From the NCBI RefSeq assembly GCF_014633365.1, contig NC_068351.1:15816907-15880906 (forward strand): a DNA stretch of 64,000 nucleotides. Reading direction: 5' to 3'. This document shows positions 1 through 10,009 of the stretch, piece after piece. The translations under genes and the position numbers were made by a program. The DNA is from Diospyros lotus. Its lineage: Eukaryota > Streptophyta > Magnoliopsida > Ericales > Ebenaceae. The notes beneath the pieces were generated by a model, which had not been told where the DNA came from, did no database searches, and worked only from the letters and a program-made list of their open reading frames with translations. Each line of letters begins with the position of its first letter. The stretch's first letter is position 1.

Positions 1-29
1 TGAAACAAGTGGAGTCTTGATTGCAGTAG

Positions 30-911
30 ATGAATGCTGTATTTTCAGTTGGATACAACATAAATCATGAGGAATTTGGCCAAAAGCATCAGACATGGGA
101 AAAGAAATTAGATAATCAGATCAACAGAATGCACGAGGAGATAGGCAGTGTTATACGCGAGGAGATACAGAATTTTTGGATGATGTTGTCTAAGAGGTAT
201 CAGGTCAGCATTCCCGCTGAATTCTTCGATAAATCAAGAAGAAATGTTTTAGATGATTAGTGCGGAAGTTCTAACCAAGAGGAGTTCCTTAAAATGGAGC
301 AGTCGAATGAGAAGTTAAGATGGCAAAAAATTGATTCACTGCTGACCTCCGATTTTGAGTAGAAGAAGTATTATGATTTAGGCAGAATTGACGAGGAGGG
401 TGACTGTAACGACAGTGTTGGCAGCAACAATAGTAATTTCGAAGGTTTGATCTAGGATGTTTGAGCAAAAGGAGAAATAAAGGAATTCCTTGATTCCTTT
501 GGAAAAGAATTTCGTGATGAGGATGTTCTAAATGATAATCACGGAAGTCCAAAACAAGAGATGATTGATGCAGTCAATCAGAGGACAAGAATTACAGGAG
601 GCAACAAGGAATTTCTGGAATTGGAGAGAAATTCTGCTACAGTGATTGAGAAGTTAGAAGAAGAAATAATACCTTAAGATGCAACTACTGAAAGGCTAGA
701 AGAGGAAAGTGGGGGAGTATTTGATGAAGTGACGGAGGAAGTCAAGGCCAACACGTTACCCCTGGTGGCTAGTGCATGGGCTGAAGGATTGGGTGGTGTC
801 CTGGATCAAAATTTTGTGAGAAATGGAATTGATATTGGATTTCTTAGGGACACTGTTCCATTGCCTTGGTGGTTTTCTTTTTCATTTTTAGATCTCTTGG
901 TTATACTTTAG
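30..911 (+). pseudogene. Decayed copy of the unknown ORF carried by TR-A
   Basis: The frame starting at 30 resembles, at protein level, the start of the open frame at 8542-9483. Shared points include an 'REEIQNF..MLSKRYQ..IPAEFFD' stretch (the other has 'REKLQEF..ILSKKYH..FPAEYFD'), then 'EEFLKMEQS.EK' against 'DEFLKMEKS.EK' and 'DSLLTS' against 'DSSLTS'. After 260 the frame is broken by stops (for example at 258-260, 358-360 and 676-678). A further piece at 729-911 continues an acidic, Glu-rich tail. DNA similarity to TR-A is weak, so this is a separate, older relative. No LTR, primer site or TSD is visible around it, and the left edge is outside the window. I do not recognise the protein family and assign no function. 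Confidence 0.55.
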
Positions 912-1165
912 AGTTGTTGATTTGTGAACTAAAGGCAAAATTTTATAATTCATGAACATGAAAATTGACTGCATTGTATTTCTTTAAAGTACATGGGCCA
1001 CAACTATTTATGTATTGTGTTCTCAAATGAGTCATTTGTCTACCCTTGTTCCTTTCTTCTCAACAATACTAATTTTGCTTAAACTACCATTAAGTTGCAG
1101 AGCCTTTATGCTACTAAATCTATTTCTCCCATTAAATGCTTTAGATCTTTGTTCTTGTTGCTTTT
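912..1165. other. AT-rich flank, probably intron or intergenic
   Basis: No coding signal is visible. It ends at the GGCAC target-site copy of Gypsy-A (1166-1170), so it was once continuous with 20887 onward. If the methyltransferase gene extends upstream, this would be intron. Confidence 0.5.
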
Positions 1166-1170
1166 GGCAC

Positions 1171-1449
1171 TGTTAAGTCTCGGATCTAAGACTTTTACAA
1201 TTCTGGAAAGAATTGTAGCCGTAGGGATTTGAATTGAAGGGGAGAGAGAATTTGAAAGCAGGAGGGAGAATTGAGAGAGAGAAAAGGAGGGAAATAATTA
1301 TGTCTTATCACATTTCATAATTCCCATCCTCATACATCAGCCTCTTTTATAGGTAGTCTTTTGGTTATAACCAAGAATGTACAAGTGGTTACAGTGCTAG
1401 CTACTTGAGTACTATTGCCCTTTATTGGTTGGTTTAAGCTAATTACAAG
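1171..1449 (-). repeat. Gypsy-A 3' LTR, first part (split by Copia-A)
   Basis: Matches 20553-20834 closely, beginning TGTTAAGTCTCGG in both. The LTR is interrupted at ACAAG by Copia-A and resumes at 6577. TSD GGCAC lies just outside at 1166-1170. Confidence 0.93.
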
Positions 1450-1770
1450 TGAACAGATTTTGTTCTAAGGGTATAACACCCGAGAACTTCAACTAAGTTT
1501 ATAGAACTCAAACTTGTTAATTGATTCAATGAATAGACATCTATTTATACAAGTTCTAAGCTATCTAGTCCTAATATTTAGGAGATAATATACAACAATA
1601 AGATAAACTATAACAGAACTTAAGCAATAAACAATAAAAGATACCAATCAAATCTACTCCTATTATTTCTAGGAGTTTCAATCTTCAAACTTTCTGCTTA
1701 TCTTTCCAGCACTTTTGCAGTCTTCTTTATCTCTTTGTAACACTCCTATTTCACTTAGGACTCTCCAACA
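1450..1770 (-). repeat. Copia-A 3' LTR
   Basis: 321 bp, starting TGAACAG and ending CCAACA on the plus strand. Same sequence as 6241-6571 apart from scattered substitutions and a missing stretch of about 10 bp in the 'ATTTCT..ATTTCT' area. Confidence 0.95.
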
Positions 1771-1777
1771 CCCCCCC

Positions 1778-2820
1778 TCAAGCTAAGGAATAGATATCTC
1801 TCATTCCTAGCTTGTTAATGAGAGTCTCAAAACTTGATCTTGTCATGGATTTGGTGAGCACATCCGCTTCCTGTTCTGCTGTAGGAATATATGTCAATTT
1901 GATGTCTCCTTCTTCAATTTCCCATTGGATGAAACTTCGGTCAATCCTGACATGTTTCATTCTATCATGTTGTACTGGATTGTTAACAATACATATAGCT
2001 AATTTACTATCATTGTAAAGCTTTGTTGGCTTTGTTAGAGGTAGTTGTAGATCCTCCATTAATCTTACTAACCAAATTAGCTCACAAATTCCTTGGACAA
2101 TGGCCCTGAATTCTGCCTCAGCACTGCTTCTTGCCACTACAGATTGTTTTTTGCTTCTCCATGTGACTAGGTTGCCCCACAATTTTGTGCAAAAACCTGA
2201 TGTAGACTAGCTGTCCATCACTGATCCTGCCTAATCTGCATCAAAATATCCTTCAGCCCCCCTTTCATTACTCTTTTGAAACAATAATCCCTTACCTGGT
2301 GTTCCTTTCAAGTACCTCAAAATGTGGTATACAGCTGCCATATGTTGTTGTGTTGGAACATGCATAAATTGGCTTATGATGCTCACAGAATAAGCTATGT
2401 CTGGATGAGTTAAAGACAAATAGATTAGTCTTCCAACTAGTCTTTGATACCTTTCCTTATCCACTTGAGGATCATTATCTTTTTTCACATATTTCCAATT
2501 TCTTTCTAGGGGAGTGTATCTTGGTTTGCATCCATCATTCCTGTATCTCTTAGAAGATCAAGAGTATATTTTCTTTGAGATATTATCATACCTTCTTTAC
2601 TCCTTGCAATTTCCATCCCCAAAAAATACTTCATTGTTCCCAAGTCTTTTAGCACAAATTCTGCCTTTAGCTTCTGTTTTAGGGCTGCAATTTCTTGAAC
2701 ATCATCTCCTGTAACAATTATATCATCTACATACACAATCAAAATGCATCTTTTTCCATTGGTATGTTTAATAAATAAAGTGTGGTCAGCCTTCCCTTGT
2801 GGGTAACGGAATTGAGTCAA
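1778..2820 (-). pseudogene. Copia-A reverse transcriptase (second half) and RNase H
   Basis: Read on the minus strand from 2820 this shows 'ILIVYVDDIIVTGDD', the RT active-site YVDD box, then 'KDLGTMKYFLGMEIA' and 'SQRKYTLDLL'. The 2488-2231 piece carries 'RLVGRLIYLSLTHPDIAYSVS'. The 2182-1778 piece is RNase H, with 'WRSKKQSVVARSSAEAEFRA' and 'NNPVQHDRMKHVRIDRSFI' and the usual terminal 'ADVLTKSM..F'. RT and RNase H would copy element RNA into DNA in the virus-like particle. Stops separate the three pieces, so no continuous product is possible. Confidence 0.9.
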
Positions 2821-2841
2821 AGTAGAGCTGAATTTCTTAAA

Positions 2842-3657
2842 TCATGCTCTAGGAGATTGCTTTAAACCATAAAGAGATTTATGAAGCTTACATACCTTGC
2901 CAATCCTCTCTTCTTTCTCAAACCCGGGTGGAATTTTCATATACACTTCTTCTTCTAATTCTCCATTTAGAAATGCATTCTTGATATCAAATTGAAATAG
3001 CTTCCAATCTAAATTCACAGCAATAGACAATAATATTCTAATGGAGTTTAATTTAGCAACTGGAGCAAAGGTTTCTTCATAATCTATTCCATAGGTTTGA
3101 GAGTAACCTTGGGCAACAAGCCTCGCCTTATATCTGTCCACACTTCCATCTGAGTTGTATTTAACTGTAAAAACCCATTTGCAGCTAATGATCTTCTTAT
3201 TTTTCGAACTATCAACCACTTCCCATGTGTGATTGCCTTTGAGTGCCCTTATTTATTCCATCACTGCCTTCTTCCATTTAGAATCAGCTAGGGCTTCTTG
3301 GATGTTTCGAGGTATACTCACTCCATCCAAAGTAGTAATGAAGGTCCTGAATTTAGGAGATAACCTGGAATTTGTCAAGTAATTGGAGATTGGATGTTTC
3401 ACACATGATCTGATGCCCTTTCTTATAGCAATAGGAAGATCTAACTCACTGTTAGCAGCATTATTTTCTCCCTCAGTTGTTGGACCTTCCCTCGGTTCTA
3501 ACAGTTGGCTGAGTTGAGGAGCTGAACTTTTACCTCGCCTTGAATAGACTTTTATTGGTTTTTCCATGTTCAAGTCTTCTGCTATATCAATTTCCATAGG
3601 TCCAGCTGGGTTTAGAGATTCATGAGAGGGAGGAAGTCTCGGACAGTGAGGCTCCAA
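2842..3657 (-). pseudogene. Copia-A integrase-RT linker and first half of reverse transcriptase
   Basis: The 3657-3253 frame ends with the pre-RT motif 'ALADSKWKKAVME'. It continues after a stop into 3219-2842, with '[28 protein letters not shown]', '[16 protein letters not shown]', '[18 protein letters not shown]' and '[12 protein letters not shown]'. These are the conserved N-terminal blocks of copia RT. Stops break it from both neighbours. Confidence 0.9.
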
Positions 3658-3666
3658 CGAGGCTGG

Positions 3667-4332
3667 CTAAGGACAATTAGCAGTTGTTGTTGGATTTGAA
3701 TCATTATTAGGAATGGGTTGAAGGACTGGAAATAAAATGGGCATAGGAATAGTAGGATCCCAATGGTTGTCCTTCATTTGAGGTGTGGTATTTGAGTAGT
3801 ATAACTCATTCTCCACAAAGGTTACATCACATGAGATAATAATTTTTTGTGATGTTGGACAAAAGCACTTATAACCCTTTTGAGTAGGAGGATACCCAAT
3901 GAATATACACTTTAAGGCTCTTGGTTCAAGTTTATGATGATTTGGACTGGTTTGGTAGACATATACTACACATCCAAATACTTTGGGAGGAAGATTGTTT
4001 AGAATCCGAATGTGAGGAAAAATAGATGTAAGGTTGTGCAAGGGGGTTTGGTATTTTAGGACTTTGGAAGGCAGCCTATTGATGAGATAAGCTGCTATTA
4101 AGATTGCCTCCTCCCAATATCTATTTGGAACGGAACTTGTGAACATAAGAGATCTAGCCATTTCAAGTAGGGGTCGATTTTTTCTTTCAGCTATTCTATT
4201 TTGTTGAGGGGTGTAAGGACAAGTACTTTGGTGAAAGATCCCATTGGTAGTTAGATTTTGGGTGAATGGATAAGAAAAGAATTCTCGGCCATTGTCAGTC
4301 CTAAGAATGCAAATAGAGGACTGAAAAAACAT
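3667..4332 (-). pseudogene. Copia-A integrase, second half
   Basis: Contains 'LRTDNGREF' (second catalytic Asp) and 'PYTPQQNRIAERKNR' (catalytic Glu of the D,D-35-E triad), then 'GCVVYVYQ' and 'CIFIGYPPTQKGYKC', typical of the copia integrase C-terminal part. Its N-terminus overlaps the preceding frame in a different register, showing a frameshift near 4301-4332. Confidence 0.9.
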
Positions 4333-5620
4333 TCAAAATGAGTTTATGGAAAATCTGAAAAATAGCACATGCCTCAGATTTTTCTTTCATTAGGTATACC
4401 CAGCATAATCTTGTATGGTCATCAATGAATGTTATGAACCATCTTGCACCATTTAAGTTTGGAATTCTAGCTGGGCCCCATATATCACTATGAATCAAAT
4501 GGAATGGTTTTGATGGAGTATATGGATTTGGTTGACAAGTGCTATGAGTTTGTTTGGGAAGAATGCAATGATCACACTTGAGTACCAACTTTTCTTTATT
4601 GATAAATAAATTGGGGTACAAGCGTTTCAAATATGGAAAACTAGGATGACCAAGACGTCTATGCCATAATAAAATTTTAGAATCTAAGCTAGCTGTAAGA
4701 GAAAACCTATGTGGAACTTGACTAGGAGAATTCTTGTTATTGGAAAGCCAATAAAGTCCATCCCTCTCCTCAGCACTGCCAATTGTCTTTCCCGAGAGTC
4801 GGTCCTGAAAAACACAATATGAAGGAAAAAATGTCACAATGCAATCCAAGTCTTTTGTTAATTTGCTCACTGATAACAGACTATATTCTAAGTTTGGCAC
4901 ATATAACACTGATTTGAGCAATAAATAAGCCACATAAACACTTCCCTTTCCTTTTACCAATGATTGTGTTCCATCAGCCATCAAAATATTTAGCCCATTT
5001 TCTTCAATCTGAAAGATATCAAGTGTGGCAGTAAATCCGGTCATATGATCGGATGCTCCGGTATCTACCACCCAACAATCCTTATTTATCTTTCTAGTGG
5101 TCAAAGACAAAGGCTGATTACCTTTTTGTGCCATAGATGCTGAGTGACCTAGTGCAACATCCTCCAATTCCCTTGTAATATGAGAGTTTTGTAACAACTT
5201 CTGTAGAAACTCAACCTGATCATGAGTTAGACTCATACCTGTTCTGTTTTCACTAGTAGGAGCACTTGTTGTTGCATAGGCTGATCTCTCTTTCTCCTTC
5301 TTAGGCCTAGGTTTCCAGTTTGGGGGCTTTCCATGCAACTTCCAGCAGGTACTTTTGGTGTGATAGGGTCGGTCGCAGTGCTCACACCATTGCTTCTCCT
5401 TAGAATTATCTTCCTTCTTTGTAGTAGTAAGGGCTGATCCTGAGTTATGTTTCGTTATAGATGGCAGCATTACTCTTTTTCTGCTCTCCTCTTGTCTTAC
5501 CTCTGCAAACACTTCTCGAAGGGATGGTAATGGTTTAGTGCCTAGAAGTCTTCCTCTTACCTCATCCAAATCTAGATTGAGCCCTTGGAGGAAATAAAAA
5601 ATTCTCTCCTTTTCCAGCAT
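4301..5620 (-). pseudogene. Copia-A gag C-terminus, protease and first half of integrase
   Basis: The minus-strand frame holds a CCHC zinc knuckle 'CEHCDRPYHTKSTC', the aspartic protease site 'WVVDTGASDHMTG', the integrase-preceding motif 'LLWHRRLGHPSF', the zinc-binding 'CDHC' and 'LIHSDIWGPA..FITFIDDHTR', which has the first catalytic Asp residues of integrase. At 439 codons it is one of the longest open frames in the window, so decay here is limited. A frameshift near 4310 separates it from the rest of integrase. Confidence 0.92.
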
Positions 5621-5653
5621 CTTGCTATGCTTTTGGCTGTCTTCTGCACACTT

Positions 5654-6196
5654 CTAGTTAGGATCATAAAATAGATCCATTTCTTGCCATAACTCCATTA
5701 GGTTGTTATAGTATTCTGTCACGCCGAGGCTGCCTTGCTTGGTAGTCCGAATTGCAGTTCTAACCTCGAAACATTGGGCTGTATTTTCAAGATCGGAATA
5801 GATTTTTTGAACAACCTCCCAAATTTCCTTCACCGTTTTATAGAAAAGATAGGGTCGACCTATCTTTGGCTCCATAGAGTTGATGATCCAAGCCATCAAG
5901 ATTGAATTTTCTACCTCCCATCTTTGATAATCTCCTGAATCTTCTGGTGGTGCTGGAATTGCCCCGGTTAGGTAGCCATATTTTCCCTTGCCTTTTATCA
6001 CCAAGGTTACGGATTGAAACCATTCTCTAAAGTTTCTCCCGTTTAACCTATGTTGGATGATTTTCAAGGTATTGCTGTCCAATGACAGGGTGTTGTGAAA
6101 CACCATAGTCGCTGGAATTGAGGATTGTTGAAGAGCCAAACTATCAGATGACTCCGCTGCAATTGGAGTTGTATTCCCACGGCCTTGTAGATCCAT
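5654..6196 (-). CDS. Copia-A gag N-terminal part
   Basis: Begins with ATG (minus strand) 31 bases inside the primer site. The frame carries copia gag blocks such as 'LNGRNFREWFQSV', 'GKGKYGYLTG' and 'TKQGSLGVTEYYN..LWQEMD'. It stops at about 5654 and resumes at 5620, probably by a single nonsense change. Gag would form the virus-like particle that packages element RNA. Confidence 0.85.
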   Translation of the reverse strand: MDLQGRGNTTPIAAESSDSLALQQSSIPATMVFHNTLSLDSNTLKIIQHRLNGRNFREWFQSVTLVIKGKGKYGYLTGAIPAPPEDSGDYQRWEVENSILMAWIINSMEPKIGRPYLFYKTVKEIWEVVQKIYSDLENTAQCFEVRTAIRTTKQGSLGVTEYYNNLMELWQEMDLFYDPN

Positions 6197-6226
6197 TTGT
6201 CTTGGATCGTGAGGCTAGATAGAGCT

Positions 6227-6240
6227 GAGCTCTGATACCA
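6227..6240 (-). other. Copia-A primer-binding site
   Basis: Minus strand reads TGGTATCAGAGCTC directly next to the 5' LTR. Its first 11 bases match the plant initiator-Met tRNA 3' end complement. Confidence 0.9.
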
Positions 6241-6571
6241 TGAACAGATTTTGTTCTAAGGGTATAACACCCGAGAACTTCAACTAAGTTTGTAGAACTC
6301 AAACTTGTTAATTGATTCAATGAATAGACATCTATTTATACAAGTTCTAAGCTATCTAGTCCTAATATTAAGGAGATAATATACAACAATAAGATAAACT
6401 ATAACAGAACTTAAGCAATAAACAATAAAATATAACAATCAAATCTACTCCTATTATTTCTCCTGATTTCTAGGAGTTTCAATCTTCAAACTTTCTGCTT
6501 ATCTTTCCAACACTTTTGCAGTCTTCTTTATCTCTTTGTAACACTCCTATTTCACTTAGGACTCTCCAACA
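6241..6571 (-). repeat. Copia-A 5' LTR
   Basis: 331-bp copy of 1450-1770. TSD ACAAG follows at 6572-6576. Confidence 0.95.
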
Positions 6572-6576
6572 ACAAG

Positions 6577-6610
6577 CATACCCCCCTATCACCCCATTGG
6601 GGTCGTGACA
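6577..6610 (-). repeat. Gypsy-A 3' LTR, remainder after Copia-A
   Basis: Continues the LTR interrupted at 1449 and matches about 20848-20881. It ends GTGACA, next to the minus-strand polypurine tract AAGAGGAGGGGAAA (6611-6624). Confidence 0.9.
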
Positions 6611-6715
6611 TTTCCCCTCCTCTTAAAATCTTTCTTGTCCCCAAGAAAGGACAAGAGACGAGCTTCCTGTGGAAATTGCCTCAATAGGTTCGGTAGGTAC
6701 TCTCAGGTAGCATGG
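6611..6715 (-). pseudogene. Gypsy-A pol C-terminal tail
   Basis: Short continuation of the pol frame interrupted at CATGG by TR-A; the rest is at 10010 onward. It encodes the end of the chromodomain-like tail, then the polypurine tract. The inverted pair around 'TTTCTTGTCCCCAAGAAA' is also found just before the polypurine tract of TR-A. Confidence 0.7.
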
Positions 6716-7103
6716 TGTCATGATCCTATGAGCAATAAAAGGGTATTATTGTAATAGAATAGAATAGTTTGTTAGGGATATTTTAGCAAGTGGTTAGAAG
6801 CACATGGGAGCATGTGCTAGGCTGTTAGAAGGCAAATATGCCTATAAAAGGTTGCTGTAATGGTTTGTTTTGTCATCCAAGAAATTAATGAATTGAAATA
6901 TGTTTTTTTCCTCTTCCAAATTCTCTCCCCTTTCTTGATCTTCATCTCCCTCTTTTCTGTTCCTCTAATCCCCCTAACACTTCTTCTAATCTCTCCCTCA
7001 TTCTTCCAATTTCCTCCTTAATTTCCTTCTGTTTTTGGCCGTAGCTGAATCGGATTCTTCCGATTCCCAAACTGATCATAGGTTAAGCCCTAGGATCATG
7101 ACA
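6716..7103 (+). repeat. TR-A 5' LTR
   Basis: 388 bp with scattered differences from 9622-10009. Contains a TATA-box-like 'CCTATAAAAGG' at about 6839-6849 as the likely promoter. Confidence 0.95.
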
Positions 7104-8541
7104 AATGGTATCAGAGTAGTCCATCCTTGGCTGTGGTGTTGATTCGAGTTCTGACGGTGATTATCGGCGAGTTCCTACGGTGATTTGATTCTAGGCGATT
7201 TTTGGCTAAATCTCGGAATTTGATTCTGTGGCCTGAGAAGGAAATTGTGGCAGCAGGTTCGGCTTGAAGAGGAACAACACTTGCAATTCGCCACTCCTAG
7301 TATCAAAGTCGAAGGTGAGTTCGGTTGCTGAAGACGACTTTGAAGGACCGAGGGAATCCCAGGAAGTTGATTCTCAGCGGATCGATTGCCGACGGTGGTT
7401 ACAACGTTCTCAGCGGATCGATTGCCGACGGTGGTTACAACGTTCAATCCAGGTAGAGTCGTTTCCATTCCGAAGCCGAGCCAGGGTCATTCGGCCATTG
7501 GACGGTGATTGGGTGTGGGTCGCGGCAGTGTAAGTCTTGATTGGTGCGAGTGTAACGATTCTTAGGCTGCTAAATTTTGATCAAATGTGAGCCTCAGTTT
7601 CGACTTGAAACTGTAAGAGGATTCGTTCGGAGAGCCGAATTCCTCTAACCAAGAATTGGGCAATCGCAATTGGGTCCAGCACGGTGAGACGAGCAAGGCC
7701 AGCAGGTTCTTGGCATTAAACGAGGTCCACGAATGGATTTGGGGGTGCAAGTGACTTGGTGTTGTGGGCAAGCAAGACCAAACAGTTCCGATCGGATCCG
7801 TTGCTTAGCTGTTCAGTTTGCTAGAGTTTGGAAATTCTTAGCGTCTGATCCACAGTCGCTACGGGTGACCCTAAAAAATTGATTCTGGAAGCAAGGTGAT
7901 TCCAGTCGGGAGCGTGCGACTCAAGAGGGTGACCATAGGATCAGAGTGGAGCAGCAAGTATGGGATCGGAAGCGGAGCGACATTGAAGGTGGAATAACAG
8001 GGTGATTTGTTGTTGTTGTCCGAGTTGCTGTAGTCGAACTAGAAGGCGAGGCGAGTGAATCTCGGAGGCCAAATTGGGTTGTCGAAGGTGGGGTATAGAA
8101 TCGCTATCAGAGGCGTTGCGGCAATTTCAGCAGGACAGATCGATTGGGTTGGAAATCAGATAGCGATTGTGATCATCGCGATAGGTCACAGTAGATCATC
8201 GGTGAATTCCGACTATTTCCGAACAAGACGAGCCGAGCGATCTCAGCAGTGAGCTCTTGTACAAATTTTGAAGGCGAAGAAGGTCTGGTGATTCTGATTG
8301 CGATTCTAATAATTTCTTAATGGTCAGGCTCGGATTTTGGAGGCACAATGGAGCAGCTGGATTAGGCGAGTATTGAAAGCAAAATTGGAGCTAATCTAGT
8401 TTCAGGCACTGCAGTCCATTGGCCTAGGCTTCTTGGCTGTGATTCCGCCAACTCATAGAAGCCAATTCCAAAGAAGATTTTGCTTGTTCTGTGTCAGTCG
8501 ACTTCTCTTGCGCCTGATTCAGATTTGACTATTGAAGAGCA
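7104..8541 (+). other. TR-A leader between primer site and ORF
   Basis: About 1.4 kb, noticeably richer in G and C than the surrounding elements, with no long open frame. It includes a perfect 36-bp tandem duplication (7372-7443). I recognise no protein or RNA family. Confidence 0.6.
7372..7443. repeat. 36-bp perfect tandem duplication in TR-A
   Basis: Unit 7372-7407 is repeated exactly at 7408-7443, beginning TCTCAGCGGATCG in both. 36 bp preserves reading frame. Confidence 0.95.
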
Positions 8542-9483
8542 ATGGAAAAGAAGTTTGAGAATGAGATCAACCAATGGGACAAGAGAGCAAGCAGTGGGGT
8601 ACATGATACGAGCAAAGAATTCAGCCAAATGATACGTGAAAAGTTGCAGGAGTTTGCAATGATACTATCTAAGAAATATCATTACAGTTTTCCAGCCGAA
8701 TATTTTGATGACTATTATGGAAGTTTTAACAAAGATGAGTTTCTTAAAATGGAGAAGTCGAAGGAGAAGACAAGAAGGTGGGAAACTGATTCATCATTAA
8801 CTTCCAAGAATGTGCTTGGGTATTTTGAATTGGGCAGCAATATCAAGAAGGATGTTGGCAGCATCAGAGAGGATATTGGTGATGGATTACATCCTTCAAA
8901 GGGAACCTGTAATGAACAGATTGATAGGGCAGCCAATGCAGAGGGATCATTTGATATTGCTGAAAAAGAAGTCCAAATAGAGGGGAATTGCAGCCAACAA
9001 AAGGGAAAAGAAGTTCTCGATGGTGATGTTTTTGGGATTCTGCAACAAGAGCAGTCCAACTTTAAGGAAGAAGGGGAAGAGGAAGAAGAGGAGGAGGAAG
9101 AAAAAAGTGAGGAAAAGGAATTGGAGGAAGGCACTCAATTAATTGACAACCTCTCAAGCACTCTTACTAGTGCTGGGACACTCGGCCAAGTGTCAATCAT
9201 TGAGAAATCGTTGGCTGGAATTGAGATTGCAGTAGCTCCTAATGTTAATGCTCACAAACAGCCTTGGTATGAGCATTCAAGGCAAGTCTACAAGTCCCCA
9301 TTGCTGCATTTCGAGGCTGTTGTTGATATTTTTGCAGCAGAGCATGGCTGTGGGTTGAATGGGGGTACAATAACAGCAACTATGGTTGTAGATCTGCTCT
9401 CCTTACTTGTAGTGGATGGTAATGAAGTTTTCCTAATGAAATTCTGGGCCAATTTATACTTGGAATTAATCTTGGAAACCTAA
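8542..9483 (+). CDS. Unknown 313-aa protein carried by TR-A
   Basis: Open ATG frame of 313 codons inside a non-autonomous LTR element. The N-terminal ~90 residues are charged and probably helical ('EKKFENEINQWDKR', 'REKLQEFAMILSKKYHYSFP'). Residues about 175-195 are an almost pure Glu run coded by GAA/GAG repeats (9070-9120). The C-terminal ~80 residues are more hydrophobic. It has no zinc knuckle, DTG/DSG protease site, RT or integrase motif, so it is not an ordinary gag-pol. A diverged, broken relative lies at 30-911, which argues that the sequence is a recurrent module rather than a chance frame. It could be a captured host gene fragment or a very divergent gag; I cannot decide which. Function unknown. 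Confidence 0.6.
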   Translation: MEKKFENEINQWDKRASSGVHDTSKEFSQMIREKLQEFAMILSKKYHYSFPAEYFDDYYGSFNKDEFLKMEKSKEKTRRWETDSSLTSKNVLGYFELGSNIKKDVGSIREDIGDGLHPSKGTCNEQIDRAANAEGSFDIAEKEVQIEGNCSQQKGKEVLDGDVFGILQQEQSNFKEEGEEEEEEEEEKSEEKELEEGTQLIDNLSSTLTSAGTLGQVSIIEKSLAGIEIAVAPNVNAHKQPWYEHSRQVYKSPLLHFEAVVDIFAAEHGCGLNGGTITATMVVDLLSLLVVDGNEVFLMKFWANLYLELILET

Positions 9484-9621
9484 GAATGAAGAGGAAGAGA
9501 CCTAGAGGTAGAAAGAAAGAAAGGAGGATGATCTGTATAGAGAAGGTTGGAATTGGATGAAGAGCAATGGCTACTCCCGACAAGTTCTTGGGGACAAGAA
9601 CTCTCTTAAAGAGGGGGGAAT

Positions 9622-10009
9622 TGCTATGACCATATGAGCAATAAAAGGGTATTATTGTAATAGGATAAAATAGTTTGTTAAGGATATTTTAACAAGTGGT
9701 TAGAAGCACATGGGAGCATGTGCTAGGCTGTTAGAAGGCAAATATGCCTATAAAAGGTTGTTGTAATGGTTTGTTTTGTCATCCAAAAAATCAATGAATT
9801 GAAATTTGTTTTTCTCCTCTTCCAAATTCTCTCCCCTTTCTTGATCTTCATCTCCCTCTTTTTTGTTCTTCTAATCCCCCTAACATGTCTTCTAATCTCT
9901 CCCTCATTCTTCCAATTTCTTCCTTAATTTCCTTCTATTTTTGGCCATAGCTGAATCGGATTCTTCCGATTCCCAAACTGATCCTAGGTTAAGCCCTAGG
10001 ATCATGACA
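9622..10009 (+). repeat. TR-A 3' LTR
   Basis: 388-bp copy of the 5' LTR, preceded by the polypurine tract 9608-9621 and followed by TSD CATGG. Confidence 0.95.

Larger units (their letters stand above)
1450..6571 (-). mobile_element. Copia-A: Ty1/copia element inserted in the Gypsy-A 3' LTR
   Basis: Flanked by ACAAG at 1445-1449 and 6572-6576 (TSD). LTRs are 1450-1770 (3') and 6241-6571 (5'). Minus-strand TGGTATCAGAGCTC (6227-6240) abuts the 5' LTR as primer site, and a minus-strand G-rich polypurine tract abuts the 3' LTR at about 1771-1780. Internal order on the minus strand is gag, protease, integrase, RT, RNase H, the Ty1/copia order. The coding region is nearly full length but has several in-frame stops (for example between the RT pieces at 2842 and 2820), so it is probably inactive. 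The gag protein is related to those of Copia-B and Copia-H. Confidence 0.95.
6716..10009 (+). mobile_element. TR-A: non-autonomous LTR retrotransposon with one unknown ORF
   Basis: Two 388-bp LTRs (6716-7103 and 9622-10009) start with TG and end with ACA. They are flanked by CATGG at 6711-6715 and 10010-10014 (TSD), inside the Gypsy-A pol tail. Two bases after the left LTR comes TGGTATCAGAG (7106-7116), an initiator-Met tRNA primer site, and AAAGAGGGGGGAAT (9608-9621) is the polypurine tract. The 2.5-kb interior has no gag, protease, RT or integrase motifs. It has instead a long leader and one 313-codon frame at 8542-9483. 'TTCTTGGGGACAAGAA' just upstream of the polypurine tract also occurs, nearly identical, at the end of Gypsy-A, hinting at gypsy ancestry. 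Movement would need enzymes supplied by another element. Confidence 0.93.

Noticed and set aside
9070..9120. GAA/GAG run as a microsatellite unrelated to coding
   Set aside because: It stays in frame inside the 313-codon ORF and encodes a Glu tract; the antisense frames over it are shadows.
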